Shown here one piece after another: positions 46,122-54,506 of a stretch of 64,000 nucleotides of DNA. Position numbers and translations under genes: made by a program. Position 1 is the stretch's first letter; every line of letters begins with the position of its first letter. The stretch spans positions 33,496 to 97,495 of the forward strand of contig NZ_JALFCU010000080.1 in the NCBI RefSeq assembly GCF_022771645.1. Direction: 5' to 3'. This DNA comes from Selenomonas sp. (GTDB taxonomy: Bacteria > Bacillota > Negativicutes > Selenomonadales > Selenomonadaceae). The notes beneath the pieces are model-generated. The model made no database searches. It was given only the letters and a program-made list of their open reading frames with translations, and was not told where the DNA came from.

Positions 46122-46970
46122 TCACGACGCGACGGCGTCGGTGGATTTTTCGGTCGCGACGGCTTCGCGAATGGCCCCGGTCGGGCATTTGGCGAGGCAC
46201 GTTGCTTCGGTGCAGCCGCTCGCTTTGCAGACGGCGGGGTCGACGACGGCGAGGAAGTTTTGGATTTTGATCGCGCCGTGCGGGCAGTTTCGCATGCAGA
46301 GGCCGCAGCCGAGGCAGGCGTTCGGGCAGGCCTTTTTCGCAGCCGGGCCTTTTGCGTGCGACTGGCAATGCACGGCGACGGGGGCGGAGACGGGCAGGAG
46401 CGTCATGACGCCTTGCGGGCAGGTCTCCTGGCATTTGCCGCAGCCGGTGCAGGCGTAGGTGTCGACTTCGGGCAGGCCGTTCGGTCCCATATGGAGCGCG
46501 TCGAACGGACACGCGGCGACACAGCTGCCGTAGCCGAGGCAGCCGTATTTGCAGGCTTTCGGGCCGCCGGCCGCGAGCTTCGCGGCGGCGCAGTCATGGA
46601 TGCCCTCGTAGCGTGCCGCTTGCTTGGCGTTGCAGCCGCCCTGGCAGAGGACGTGTGCTTTGCGTTCTTCGACGGCGCCCGCGCTTTTTCCCGTAAGTTC
46701 GGCGACTTTCGCCGCGACGGCGGCTTTGCCGGGGACGCAGAGATTCGGCGGGACGTCGGGATTTTCCACGACGGCTTCGGCGTATTTCGCGCAACCCGCG
46801 AAGCCGCACGCGCCGCACTGGCCTTTCGGCAGGATGTCCTCGACTTCGTCGATCAGCGGGTTCTGCTGCATGTAGAATTTTTTGTCTGCGAGCGCGAGCA
46901 CGATGCCGAAGAAGGCGCCGACGCCGACGAGCACGAGGATGATCGCAACAGAGGTTTCTGCAGTAGTCAC
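46122..46970 (-). CDS. rnfB: Rnf complex subunit RnfB (ferredoxin-like)
   Basis: Electron-input subunit of the Rnf ferredoxin:NAD+ oxidoreductase. 282 residues. N-terminal membrane anchor, the Fe-S motif CGACGFAGCAKYAEAVV, CVPGKAAV, then several [4Fe-4S] motifs: CKYGCLGYGSCVAAC, CTGCGKCQETCPQGV, CLGCGLCMRNCPHGA and CTEATCLAKCP. Longer than the gammaproteobacterial RnfB, as usual in Firmicutes. Last gene of rnfCDGEAB. Confidence 0.95.
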   Translation of the reverse strand: MTTAETSVAIILVLVGVGAFFGIVLALADKKFYMQQNPLIDEVEDILPKGQCGACGFAGCAKYAEAVVENPDVPPNLCVPGKAAVAAKVAELTGKSAGAVEERKAHVLCQGGCNAKQAARYEGIHDCAAAKLAAGGPKACKYGCLGYGSCVAACPFDALHMGPNGLPEVDTYACTGCGKCQETCPQGVMTLLPVSAPVAVHCQSHAKGPAAKKACPNACLGCGLCMRNCPHGAIKIQNFLAVVDPAVCKASGCTEATCLAKCPTGAIREAVATEKSTDAVAS

Positions 46971-46985
46971 TTTTTCACAGCCTCC

Positions 46986-47561
46986 TTACATCATGCCCGA
47001 GAATCCGAGGAACGCGAGCGACAGCATGCCGGCGAGCAGGAACGCGATGCCGATGCCTTCTAAAGGTTTCGGCACGTTCGCGTAGGCGAGCTTTTCTCTG
47101 AGGCTCGCCATGAGGATGATGGCGAGCGCGAAGCCGAGGCCGGAGCCGATGGCGAAGACGATGGATTTCAGCAGGCTGTAGCTGTTCTCGACGTTCAGCA
47201 GCGGCACGGCGAGCACGATGCAGTTCGTCGCGATGAGCAGGAGGTAGATGCCCCACATGTTGTAGAGCGTTGGCGCCTGCTTCTTGATGATGAGCTCGAG
47301 GAGCTGCACGAAGCTCGCCGTCAAGATGACGAAGACGATCGTCGTGAGGAACGTGAGGCCTAAAGGCGCGAGGACGAAATTGTAGACGATCCACGCGAGG
47401 ATGGAGCTCATCGTCATGACGGCCGTGACGGCGACGCCCATGCCCGCGGACGCGCTGAGATTCTTCGAGATGCCGAAGAAAATACAGAGGCCGAGGAATT
47501 TCGTGAGGACGAAGTTGTTGATGACGACGGCGCTCACGAAGAGGGTCAAGTATTCAGCCAT
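46986..47561 (-). CDS. rnfA: Rnf complex subunit RnfA
   Basis: 191 residues, six membrane spans, homologous to RnfE. Contains NNFVLTKFLGLCIFFGIS with the conserved Cys in the first span and GSGLGFALAIILMASLREKL. Core membrane subunit holding a [2Fe-2S] cluster with RnfE. Spaced 3 bp from rnfE and 15 bp from rnfB. Confidence 0.95.
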   Translation of the reverse strand: MAEYLTLFVSAVVINNFVLTKFLGLCIFFGISKNLSASAGMGVAVTAVMTMSSILAWIVYNFVLAPLGLTFLTTIVFVILTASFVQLLELIIKKQAPTLYNMWGIYLLLIATNCIVLAVPLLNVENSYSLLKSIVFAIGSGLGFALAIILMASLREKLAYANVPKPLEGIGIAFLLAGMLSLAFLGFSGMM

Positions 47562-47564
47562 CCG

Positions 47565-48233
47565 TCAGCCCTCCTTTCCTGCGGCTTCCGCTGCTTTTGC
47601 TGCCGCAATACGCGCGGCTTTTGCGCGCTGTTGTTCTTTGTGGCGGTTCCATGTTTTCGTCGCGGCGACGAGGTAGCCGATGAGCATGAATGCGCCGGGC
47701 GGCAGCACCATCATGAGCATGGGCTGGTAGTCCGCGCCGAACACGGGGACGCCGCAGATCGTGCCGGCGCCGAGGAGCTCGCGGATGACGGAGATCGTCA
47801 GCATGGCGAGCGTGAAGCCGCAGCCCATGCCGAAGCCGTCGCAGAATGACTCGACGACGCCGTGCTTCGAGGCGAAGACTTCGGCGCGCGCGAGGATGAT
47901 CGCGAAGACGACGACGAGCGCGAGGTAGATGCCGAGCGCATCGTAGAGGTCGGGGAAATACGCCTGCAGGACGAGCTGCGCGACCGTGACGATCGTCGCG
48001 ATGCTCGTGATGTAGACCGGCACGCGGACTTTCTGGTTCACCCAACGGCGCACGAGGCTGACGACGACGTTGTTCGTCGTGATGACGAACGTGACCGTCA
48101 GGCCCATCGTCAGGCCGTTGATGACCGTCGTCGTGACGGCGAGCGCCGGGCAGAGCGAGAGCGCGAGGATGAAGATCGGGTTCTCCGCGAGGAGGCCTTT
48201 GCTGAAAATCTGCCAGAGGCTTTTCTGTTCCAT
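47565..48233 (-). CDS. rnfE: Rnf complex subunit RnfE
   Basis: 222 residues, six spans. NPIFILALSLCPALAVTTTV carries the conserved Cys; GFGMGCGFTLAMLTISVIRE follows. A charged Lys/Ala/Arg tail of ~30 residues is longer than in most RnfE proteins. Pairs with RnfA at the membrane core. Confidence 0.95.
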   Translation of the reverse strand: MEQKSLWQIFSKGLLAENPIFILALSLCPALAVTTTVINGLTMGLTVTFVITTNNVVVSLVRRWVNQKVRVPVYITSIATIVTVAQLVLQAYFPDLYDALGIYLALVVVFAIILARAEVFASKHGVVESFCDGFGMGCGFTLAMLTISVIRELLGAGTICGVPVFGADYQPMLMMVLPPGAFMLIGYLVAATKTWNRHKEQQRAKAARIAAAKAAEAAGKEG

Positions 48234-48236
48234 GAC

Positions 48237-48794
48237 TCAACGCCCCCCGTCCGCAAGATAGCTGGAGACGGCCGTCACGGCGGTCTTCACGCCGCGCGTG
48301 ACGGCGCGCGAGGAAATCGTCGCGCCCGTCATGGCCTGCACGTCTTCCGTGTTGTTCTTGTCCTTCGTGACGATGAGGTGCGCCGCGTCCTTGCCGCGGA
48401 TCTTGCCGCGGAACGGCTCTTTCGCCGCGTTGTCGCCGAGGCCCGGCGTCTCATTGTGTGCCAAAATTTTATAGTCGATGACGTGCTCGTCCGGCGTGAT
48501 GGCGACGAGCAGCTTGATCTCGCCGCCGTAGCCCTTCGTCTGCGCCGGCACGATGTAGCCGATGGCCTGGCCGCCCTGTTCCGCGCGGTACCAGCCCTGC
48601 TGGCTGTCGATCTCGGCGAAATGGTCGGCCTGCGGCACGAGCTCTTTCAGCGCGTTCTCTTTGCGCTCGATGGCTTTCTGCGCCGCGACCGGGGCCGTGA
48701 CGAAATAGACGGCGCCGATGACGAGGCCGGAAATGAAGCACGCCGCCATGAGGTTCGTGGCGATTTTGAAAATGGTGTTCTGCGAATCGCTCAT
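48237..48794 (-). CDS. rnfG: Rnf complex subunit RnfG
   Basis: 185 residues with one N-terminal span and a periplasmic FMN-binding domain. Covalent-flavin motif AMTGATISSRAV (the Thr in GAT carries FMN) near 150. The start overlaps the rnfD stop by 4 nt. Confidence 0.95.
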   Translation of the reverse strand: MSDSQNTIFKIATNLMAACFISGLVIGAVYFVTAPVAAQKAIERKENALKELVPQADHFAEIDSQQGWYRAEQGGQAIGYIVPAQTKGYGGEIKLLVAITPDEHVIDYKILAHNETPGLGDNAAKEPFRGKIRGKDAAHLIVTKDKNNTEDVQAMTGATISSRAVTRGVKTAVTAVSSYLADGGR

Positions 48795-49876
48795 TTCGCC
48801 GCGCCCCCTTTCTTGACTTCGCCAAACATACGAGGCTTCACGAAACGGTCGATGAGCGGCGTGACGGCGTTCATGAGCAAGAGAGCATAGCAGACGCCCT
48901 CGGGATAGCCGCCGAGCAGGCGGATGAGGACCGTGAGAGCCCCCGCGCCCGCCGCGAAAATCACTTGGCCTTTCACCGTCATCGGGATCGTGACCATGTC
49001 CGTCGCCATGAAGAACGCGCCGAGCATGAGGCCGCCCGCCATGAGGTGGAAGATCGGGTCGCCTGTGAAAAGGCCGCTAGGGCCGAACACCCACGTCAGC
49101 ACGGCGACCGTCGCGAGCATGACGGCCGGCACAACCCAGTTCACATAGCCTTTGTAGATGAGGTACAGGCCGCCGAGCAAGAGGAAGATCGTGCTCGTCT
49201 CGCCGAGGCTGCCGTTGCGGTTGCCGAGGAGCATCGCCTGGTACATCGCGCCCTGCCCGCCGAACATCTGGACGACCGCGTCGTATCCCTGCATCTTCAA
49301 GACGTTCAGCGGCGTCGCCGTCGCCATCGCGTCGACGGAGGCCTCGCCCGCGAGCGTCGTCCACGTCGTCATCGCGACGGGCCACGACACCATGAGCGCG
49401 GCGCGGCCGATGTGCGCGGGGTTGAAAATATTGAACCCGAGGCCGCCCATGGACTGCTTCGCGATGATGATGGCGATCGCGCTGCCGATGGCGACCATCC
49501 ACGGCGGCAGGATCGGCGACATCGACATCGCGAGCAGGAGGCCCGTGATACACGCGCTGCCGTCGAACGCCGTGACGGGCTGGTGCATGGCTTTTTGCCA
49601 GATGTATTCTGCGGCGACGGCCGCGATGATGCCGACGGCCATGTTGATGAGCGCCGGCACGCCGAAATGGTAAATCGCGAACAGCGCCGCCGGCGCGAGC
49701 GCGGCGTTCACCTGCCACATGATGTGCGTGACGGTTTCGCCGTCGCGGATGTGCGGGGACGAGGAGACCGTGAACATGAGTTCCGGCTTCGGTTCAGGTT
49801 TCGGGACGGCAGGCTTCGCCGGCGCTTTCGGTGCTGGCGCTGCCGTCGCGGTTGTCGTTTTCGTTTCTTCGCTCAC
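48791..49876 (-). CDS. rnfD: Rnf complex subunit RnfD
   Basis: 361 residues. A ~35-residue Pro/Ala/Lys-rich N-terminal tail precedes SSSPHIRDGETVTHIMW, then about nine spans; GLGFNIFNPAHIGRAALMV and TATPL (probable FMN-Thr site) are typical. Start is GTG at 49876: AAAGGAGG is ~9 nt upstream, and the start overlaps the rnfC stop (GTGA). Confidence 0.94.
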   Translation of the reverse strand: MSEETKTTTATAAPAPKAPAKPAVPKPEPKPELMFTVSSSPHIRDGETVTHIMWQVNAALAPAALFAIYHFGVPALINMAVGIIAAVAAEYIWQKAMHQPVTAFDGSACITGLLLAMSMSPILPPWMVAIGSAIAIIIAKQSMGGLGFNIFNPAHIGRAALMVSWPVAMTTWTTLAGEASVDAMATATPLNVLKMQGYDAVVQMFGGQGAMYQAMLLGNRNGSLGETSTIFLLLGGLYLIYKGYVNWVVPAVMLATVAVLTWVFGPSGLFTGDPIFHLMAGGLMLGAFFMATDMVTIPMTVKGQVIFAAGAGALTVLIRLLGGYPEGVCYALLLMNAVTPLIDRFVKPRMFGEVKKGGAAK

Positions 49877-51261
49877 GCTTTTGCCGCCTCCTTTTTCTGC
49901 GCCGCCGCTTGCGCTTTGGCTTTTTCTTTGGCCGCGAGCGCCTTGACGGCGCCCTTCGTCACGCGGATGTATTGTACGATGTTGCGCTTCGCGGGGCAGA
50001 CGTATGTGCAGCAGCCGCATTCGATGCAGTTCATGACGCCGTAGTCGTCCCGCGCCTTCGTGACGTCCTTGCGCTGGCCGAGGATGGAGAGCATGCTCGG
50101 GATGAGGCCCATCGGGCACGCCTGCACGCAGCGGCCGCAGCGGATGCAGTTGAGCTCCGGGCCGTGCTCCGTGATCTTGCGCGTCAGCGCGAGGATGCCG
50201 GACGAGCCCTTCGTGATCGGCACGTCAAGCGATTCCTGCGCGCGCCCCATCATCGGGCCGCCCGCGAGGATCTTGTCCGGCGTCTCGGAAAAGCCGCCGC
50301 AGTAGTCGATCGCGTCCTGATAGCTCGTGCCGATGCGCACGCGCAAATTTTTCGGCGTTTGGATGGCGTCGCCCGACACCGTCGTGATGCGCTCGATGAG
50401 CGGGATGCCGTGCGCACACGCATCAAAGATCGCCGCCGCCGTGCCGACGTTCTGCACGACCGCGCCCGCGTCCATCGGCAGGCCGCCGAGCGGGACCTCG
50501 CGGCCCGTGACGGCGTAGATGAGCATTTTCTCCGCGCCCTGCGGGTAGCGCGTCGGGAGCGTCACGACCTCGGGCTTTGGAAGCGACTTGTCAAGCGACG
50601 TGTCCGCCGCGACGAGGGCGTCTGCCGCTTTCGTCAGCGCCTCGACGGCCTCGGGCTTGTTCTCCTCGACGGCGAGCACGACGCGCCGCACGGAGAGCAC
50701 GCGCGCGAGGATGCGCGCGCCTTCCACGACGCGCTCCGGCTCTTCGCGCATGAGCCGGTCGTCCGCCGTGAGGTACGGCTCGCACTCCGCGCCGTTCAGG
50801 ATCAGCACGTCGACCGACTTCTTCGGCTGGAGCTTCACGAACGCCGGGAACGTCGCGCCGCCCATGCCGACGATGCCCGCGTCCTTGATCGCCGCGAGCA
50901 GGTCGTCCTTTTCCATCGCATGCCAATCGCGGTCGAGCGGCAGGCCTTCCACCCACTCGTCCGTGCCGTCGCTTTCGATGACGACGGCGCCGTTCTCGAT
51001 TTTCTTCACTTTGCCCGCGACCGACGCGTGAATGTCGGCGTGGAGGAACGCCTCCGTCGTCGCGATGCGCTGCCCGCGGAGCACGCGCTCGCCCGGCTTC
51101 ACGCACGGCGCACACGGCGCACCGATGTGCTGCGACAGCGGGATCGCCACCACGCTCGGCGCCGGCATCGCCTCGATCGCCGCGTCCCGCGCGAGCTCCT
51201 TGCCCTCGGTCCCGCCGATGCGGCCGGCCGGATGGATTCCTCCGAAAAACCGCTGGAACAT
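49873..51261 (-). CDS. rnfC: Rnf complex subunit RnfC
   Basis: NADH/FMN-binding peripheral subunit. 462 residues. FFGGIHPAGR start, GxGGATFPAFVKL-type nucleotide-binding segment (GMGGATFPAFVKL), LILNGAECEPYLTADDRLM, and two [4Fe-4S] motifs CIRCGRCVQACP and CIECGCCTYVCP near 370-425. It ends in an Ala/Lys-rich tail. Start at 51261 has AGGGGTG upstream. First gene of the rnf operon, which conserves energy as an H+ or Na+ gradient. I could not assign its promoter with confidence. Confidence 0.95.
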   Translation of the reverse strand: MFQRFFGGIHPAGRIGGTEGKELARDAAIEAMPAPSVVAIPLSQHIGAPCAPCVKPGERVLRGQRIATTEAFLHADIHASVAGKVKKIENGAVVIESDGTDEWVEGLPLDRDWHAMEKDDLLAAIKDAGIVGMGGATFPAFVKLQPKKSVDVLILNGAECEPYLTADDRLMREEPERVVEGARILARVLSVRRVVLAVEENKPEAVEALTKAADALVAADTSLDKSLPKPEVVTLPTRYPQGAEKMLIYAVTGREVPLGGLPMDAGAVVQNVGTAAAIFDACAHGIPLIERITTVSGDAIQTPKNLRVRIGTSYQDAIDYCGGFSETPDKILAGGPMMGRAQESLDVPITKGSSGILALTRKITEHGPELNCIRCGRCVQACPMGLIPSMLSILGQRKDVTKARDDYGVMNCIECGCCTYVCPAKRNIVQYIRVTKGAVKALAAKEKAKAQAAAQKKEAAKA

Positions 51262-51511
51262 AACATCACCCCTACCAAAATACGTATCAAGCAAACGCAG
51301 AACCAGCGCGCCCCATCGTGCTGCTTCGCGTTTGTTTTCATCTTACCTTGTTTTATATTCGACACGCCTGCGAAAAATCCTGTTGTTTCTTTTTATGAAT
51401 ATTTTATCGTGAAATAGATGGATGTTATCGCATCCATGGATTGCGCGCGCTTTCGTTCCCCCATAAAAACGAGTATAATAGAAGCAACCCAGACGAAAGG
51501 AAGTGCCCGCC

Positions 51512-51815
51512 ATGAAGAACGCTGTCCCCGCCCGTTTCGATCCCGTTCCGATGGAGCTTATCGGCGGCAAGGTCGTCATGATGTCGCCGCGCCGGCGTGC
51601 GCGAGTACTGGCTTGTCTCGCCGCTTGCGCGCACGGTCGAAGTCTACCTGAATCACGACGGCGTCCTCACATTCGACTGCGTCTACGAGGACGTCCCCGA
51701 CTGGGAGCTCGAGCGCATGGACGAGGACGACCGCAAGAACGTCCACATGGACCTCAAAGTATCGCTGTACGACGACCTCATCATTCCCGTGCGGGATATT
51801 TTTTACAAGATGTGA
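51512..51815 (+). pseudogene. Uma2-family (PD-(D/E)xK nuclease-like) gene remnant
   Basis: Starts well (AAGGAAG, ATG at 51512; frame reads MKNAVPARFDPVPMELIGGK, VVMMSPR). The C-terminal part is in another frame (51597-51815): VREYWLVSPLARTVEVYLNH. The join at about 51590 lacks roughly 100 residues of the family core, including the conserved Asp and Glu/Lys of the nuclease fold. An internal deletion plus frameshift makes it non-functional. A TATAAT (51475-51480) remains upstream. Confidence 0.75.
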
Positions 51816-51842
51816 TTTCAGCCATCGATGTTTCTGCATAGC

Positions 51843-51884
51843 AAAACAGCGTGCATCGCATTTCGCGATACACGCTGTTTTTTT
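51843..51884. terminator. Bidirectional terminator, Uma2 remnant / alcohol dehydrogenase
   Basis: Stem AACAGCGTG.ATCGC / GCGAT.CACGCTGTT with U-runs on both strands. Confidence 0.87.
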
Positions 51885-51894
51885 TACATGGCGG

Positions 51895-53085
51895 TCAGTG
51901 GTTCGCCATCGTGTAGATGTCGTTAACGGCTTTCCAGTCGAGCGGGTGGAAGCAGCCGACGGTCTTCGTGCCTTTCGCCGTGACGAGGTCGGAGAGGTCG
52001 TGGATCGTCGTGTCTTTCAGGATGCCGCTCGGGAGTTCGCTGAGGCTCGTCGGCATGCCGATCTCGCGGAAGAACGCGACCTGGCGGTAGATGCCTCCCT
52101 CTGCTTTCGCGCGGTCGTCGCCGAAGTCCTTCGGCACGTCCCAGACGGCCTCGGCGAAGTGCGCGAAACGCGCGAGGTCGTCCTCGTGGACGTACTCGGC
52201 CCACGCGCCCCAGACGGCCGTGAGGCTCTCGCCGTGCGTCGTGTTGAATTTCGCGCTGAGCGCGTGGCCGAGCTTGTGGCAGGAAAAATCTTTTTTGCGG
52301 CCGAGCTCCGTGAGGTTGCAGTGCGAGACGCTGCCAGCCCACATGATCTCGCTCATGGCGTCATAGTTCGTCGGGTCTTTGATGGCGACGCGGGCGCTGG
52401 CGACGACGTCTTTGAGCAGGCTTTCCGCGATGAGGTCCGTCAGGCGGTTCGGCTCCTTGACGTCGGTGAAATAGCGCTCGAGCGTGTGCATGAGGATGTC
52501 GCTGATGCCGGCGACGAGCTGCTTCTGCGGCACGGTGTACGTGAGCTCCGGGTTCAGGAACGCGAGCGTCGGGCGGTTGAACGGCGTGTTGATGCCGCCT
52601 TTGATCCCCATCTCCTCGTTCGTGAGGACGGCGCTGTCGCTCGTCTCGCTGCCGGCGGCCGCGAGCGTGAGGACGACGGCGACGGGCGTGGATGCTTCGA
52701 GCTTCGCGCGGCCGGACCAGAAATCCCAGATGTCGGTCTTCGGATTCGCGACGCCGTGCGCAATGGCTTTCGCCGTGTCGATGACGGAGCCGCCGCCGAC
52801 GGCGAGGATGAAGTCGGCATGGAACGCGATGGCCTCGCGCACGCCTTCGCGCGCGTGGGAGACGAGCGGGTTCGGCTGCACGCCACCACGCACGGTGAAC
52901 GCGATGCCGGCCTCCGTCAGCGTGCGCTCGACGCGCGCGAGCAGGCCGGAGCGGACGACGGAGCCGCCGCCGTAGACGATAAAGACGTGCGTGCCGCCGT
53001 ATTCCTTGATCTTCTTGCCGACCTGTTCCTCAGCGCCACGGCCGAATGTGATGTCGGTCGGGCATTTGAATGTAAAGTTTTGCAT
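51895..53085 (-). CDS. Iron-containing alcohol dehydrogenase
   Basis: 396 residues (group III ADH, butanol dehydrogenase/YqhD-like). N-terminal NAD(P) region with VYGGGSVVRSGLL and LAVGGGSVIDTAKAIA. Metal ligands: Asp/His in GISDILMHTLERYF, His in SCHKLGHAL and His in TTHGESL. GGAGGG precedes the ATG at 53085. Likely reduces aldehydes during fermentation. Monocistronic, with a terminator after it. Confidence 0.93.
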   Translation of the reverse strand: MQNFTFKCPTDITFGRGAEEQVGKKIKEYGGTHVFIVYGGGSVVRSGLLARVERTLTEAGIAFTVRGGVQPNPLVSHAREGVREAIAFHADFILAVGGGSVIDTAKAIAHGVANPKTDIWDFWSGRAKLEASTPVAVVLTLAAAGSETSDSAVLTNEEMGIKGGINTPFNRPTLAFLNPELTYTVPQKQLVAGISDILMHTLERYFTDVKEPNRLTDLIAESLLKDVVASARVAIKDPTNYDAMSEIMWAGSVSHCNLTELGRKKDFSCHKLGHALSAKFNTTHGESLTAVWGAWAEYVHEDDLARFAHFAEAVWDVPKDFGDDRAKAEGGIYRQVAFFREIGMPTSLSELPSGILKDTTIHDLSDLVTAKGTKTVGCFHPLDWKAVNDIYTMANH

Positions 53086-53169
53086 GTGTATCCCTCCACG
53101 GATCATATTGCGTGTGTGTATGACTGCGGCTGTCCCGTGCGGCCGCCGGATGATGCGAGTACATCTTCC

Positions 53170-54309
53170 TCACCCGATGGGACGGTAGATTTTTTCATAA
53201 AACGTCTCGAGCGGCATCGTCGCATAGCGCAGGCCCTCGACGAGGCTGATGATCGTCGGCAGCCCCGTCGCGCAGAACAGCACGTAGAGGATGCCGAGGC
53301 CGATGCGGCCCTGGTAAAAGCGATGGGCGCCGAACGTGCCGAGCAGGATGGCGAGCGCGCTCATGAGGATGCGCTGGCGGCGCACGTCCACCTGCAGCGG
53401 CACGGGGATGACCGTGAGCGCAGACGTCCCGCGCCGGACGAGATTCCGGCGACCGGCGCCGTTTTGCATGCCGTGCCCCTGCTCGCGCTGCCGCCGCCGC
53501 GCGAGGCGCTCCGGCCACGTCAACGGCTGCGGGCGGAAGACTTCGTCCGGCTTCGGCAGCGTGCTGCCGTCGAGGAACGTGCTGCCACCGTCTCCGCCGC
53601 TTCCGTTGCTTCCGTCGTTTCCGTCGTTTCCGTCGCCCTCGCCGCCTTCCGGCAGCGCTGGCGCTCCCTTGTCCTCGATGCCGTCAGCCGCAAGCGTCTG
53701 CTCCATGACGGCGAGCTCGGCGTTGACCTCGAGCAACTTGTCGGATAGCAGGTGCTCGAATTCAGACATGTACGCCTCGTCCATGGCCGCGAGCAGCTGG
53801 CGGATCTTCGCCTTTGTTTCCTCGACCTGCGGCGTCCCGACGCCCGTGCGCTCGAGCTCAGCGAATTCTTTCGCGAGCGCAGCCGTGCGGTCCTGGTAGT
53901 ATGTGACGAACCGCCGCGCCACCAAGATTTTCTCGGGATGCGCGCCCATGTAGTCGAGGATGCGCGCAGAGACGGGCTGCAACGCCGCGAGCTCTTGCGC
54001 GAACGCCGCGTCCCGCAGGCCGCGCCGCACGCGGTCGATGGTGAGGTAATCCTGCTGCGCCTTTTCGTAGAGCTCAGCCACGAGTTCACGCTTCTCCTCG
54101 GGGAGCGCGGCGGTCGCTTCGCGCGGGAGCGCAGCCGTCCGCGTCTTGCCGTCCATGCCGCGAATGGCGAAGCGCAGCAGCGCGGGGATCATCGCGAAGA
54201 TCAGCGCGCCGCCAACGGCTGCGGACGCGCCGTCGAACCACGCGAAGAGCCCTGCGAGTCCAACGAAGAACAGCGACAGCGCTTCGAGCGCGCGTCGGAG
54301 GAATTTCAT
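53170..54309 (-). CDS. XpaC-like (5-bromo-4-chloroindolyl phosphate hydrolysis) protein with TM2 domain
   Basis: 379 residues. Two N-terminal membrane segments (SLFFVGLAGLFAWF, AVGGALIFAMIPALLRF), then a helical XpaC-type domain (~75-235; ELVAELYEKAQQDYLTIDRV, YYQDRTAAL). A Gly/Asn-rich linker and the C-terminal TM2 pair ALAILLGTFGAHRFYQGRIG follow. XpaC often accompanies TelA in tellurite/antimicrobial-resistance pairs, but no telA is seen here. Activity unproven despite the name. Confidence 0.8.
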   Translation of the reverse strand: MKFLRRALEALSLFFVGLAGLFAWFDGASAAVGGALIFAMIPALLRFAIRGMDGKTRTAALPREATAALPEEKRELVAELYEKAQQDYLTIDRVRRGLRDAAFAQELAALQPVSARILDYMGAHPEKILVARRFVTYYQDRTAALAKEFAELERTGVGTPQVEETKAKIRQLLAAMDEAYMSEFEHLLSDKLLEVNAELAVMEQTLAADGIEDKGAPALPEGGEGDGNDGNDGSNGSGGDGGSTFLDGSTLPKPDEVFRPQPLTWPERLARRRQREQGHGMQNGAGRRNLVRRGTSALTVIPVPLQVDVRRQRILMSALAILLGTFGAHRFYQGRIGLGILYVLFCATGLPTIISLVEGLRYATMPLETFYEKIYRPIG

Positions 54310-54444
54310 ACGATCACTTCCTTCGAAAATCTTTCTTCCATTTTACCACAAGACTGCGCCGCGTTGCATCTATTTCTCCCGCGCAAAAAAATTGCACCGC
54401 CGTCGCTCGTCCCATCACACAAAAAAACGACGCGCATGGTCATG

Positions 54445-54467
54445 CGCCGTCCTCTGTGTTATAATGG
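54445..54467 (+). promoter_or_regulatory. Promoter of the ABC exporter / WbaP pair
   Basis: -10 TATAAT near 54462-54467 with TGGTCA 17 bp upstream as a weak -35; transcript starts about 35 nt before the GTG start. Confidence 0.55.
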
Positions 54468-54506
54468 AATCAACAGATTTTCTTGCGTTCAAAAGGAGTG
54501 CAACGC

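Noticed and set aside
54420..54455. Minus-strand hairpin with a T-run upstream of the XpaC gene
   Set aside because: No gene on that strand ends there; the stem is short and imperfect, so a terminator call would have no client.
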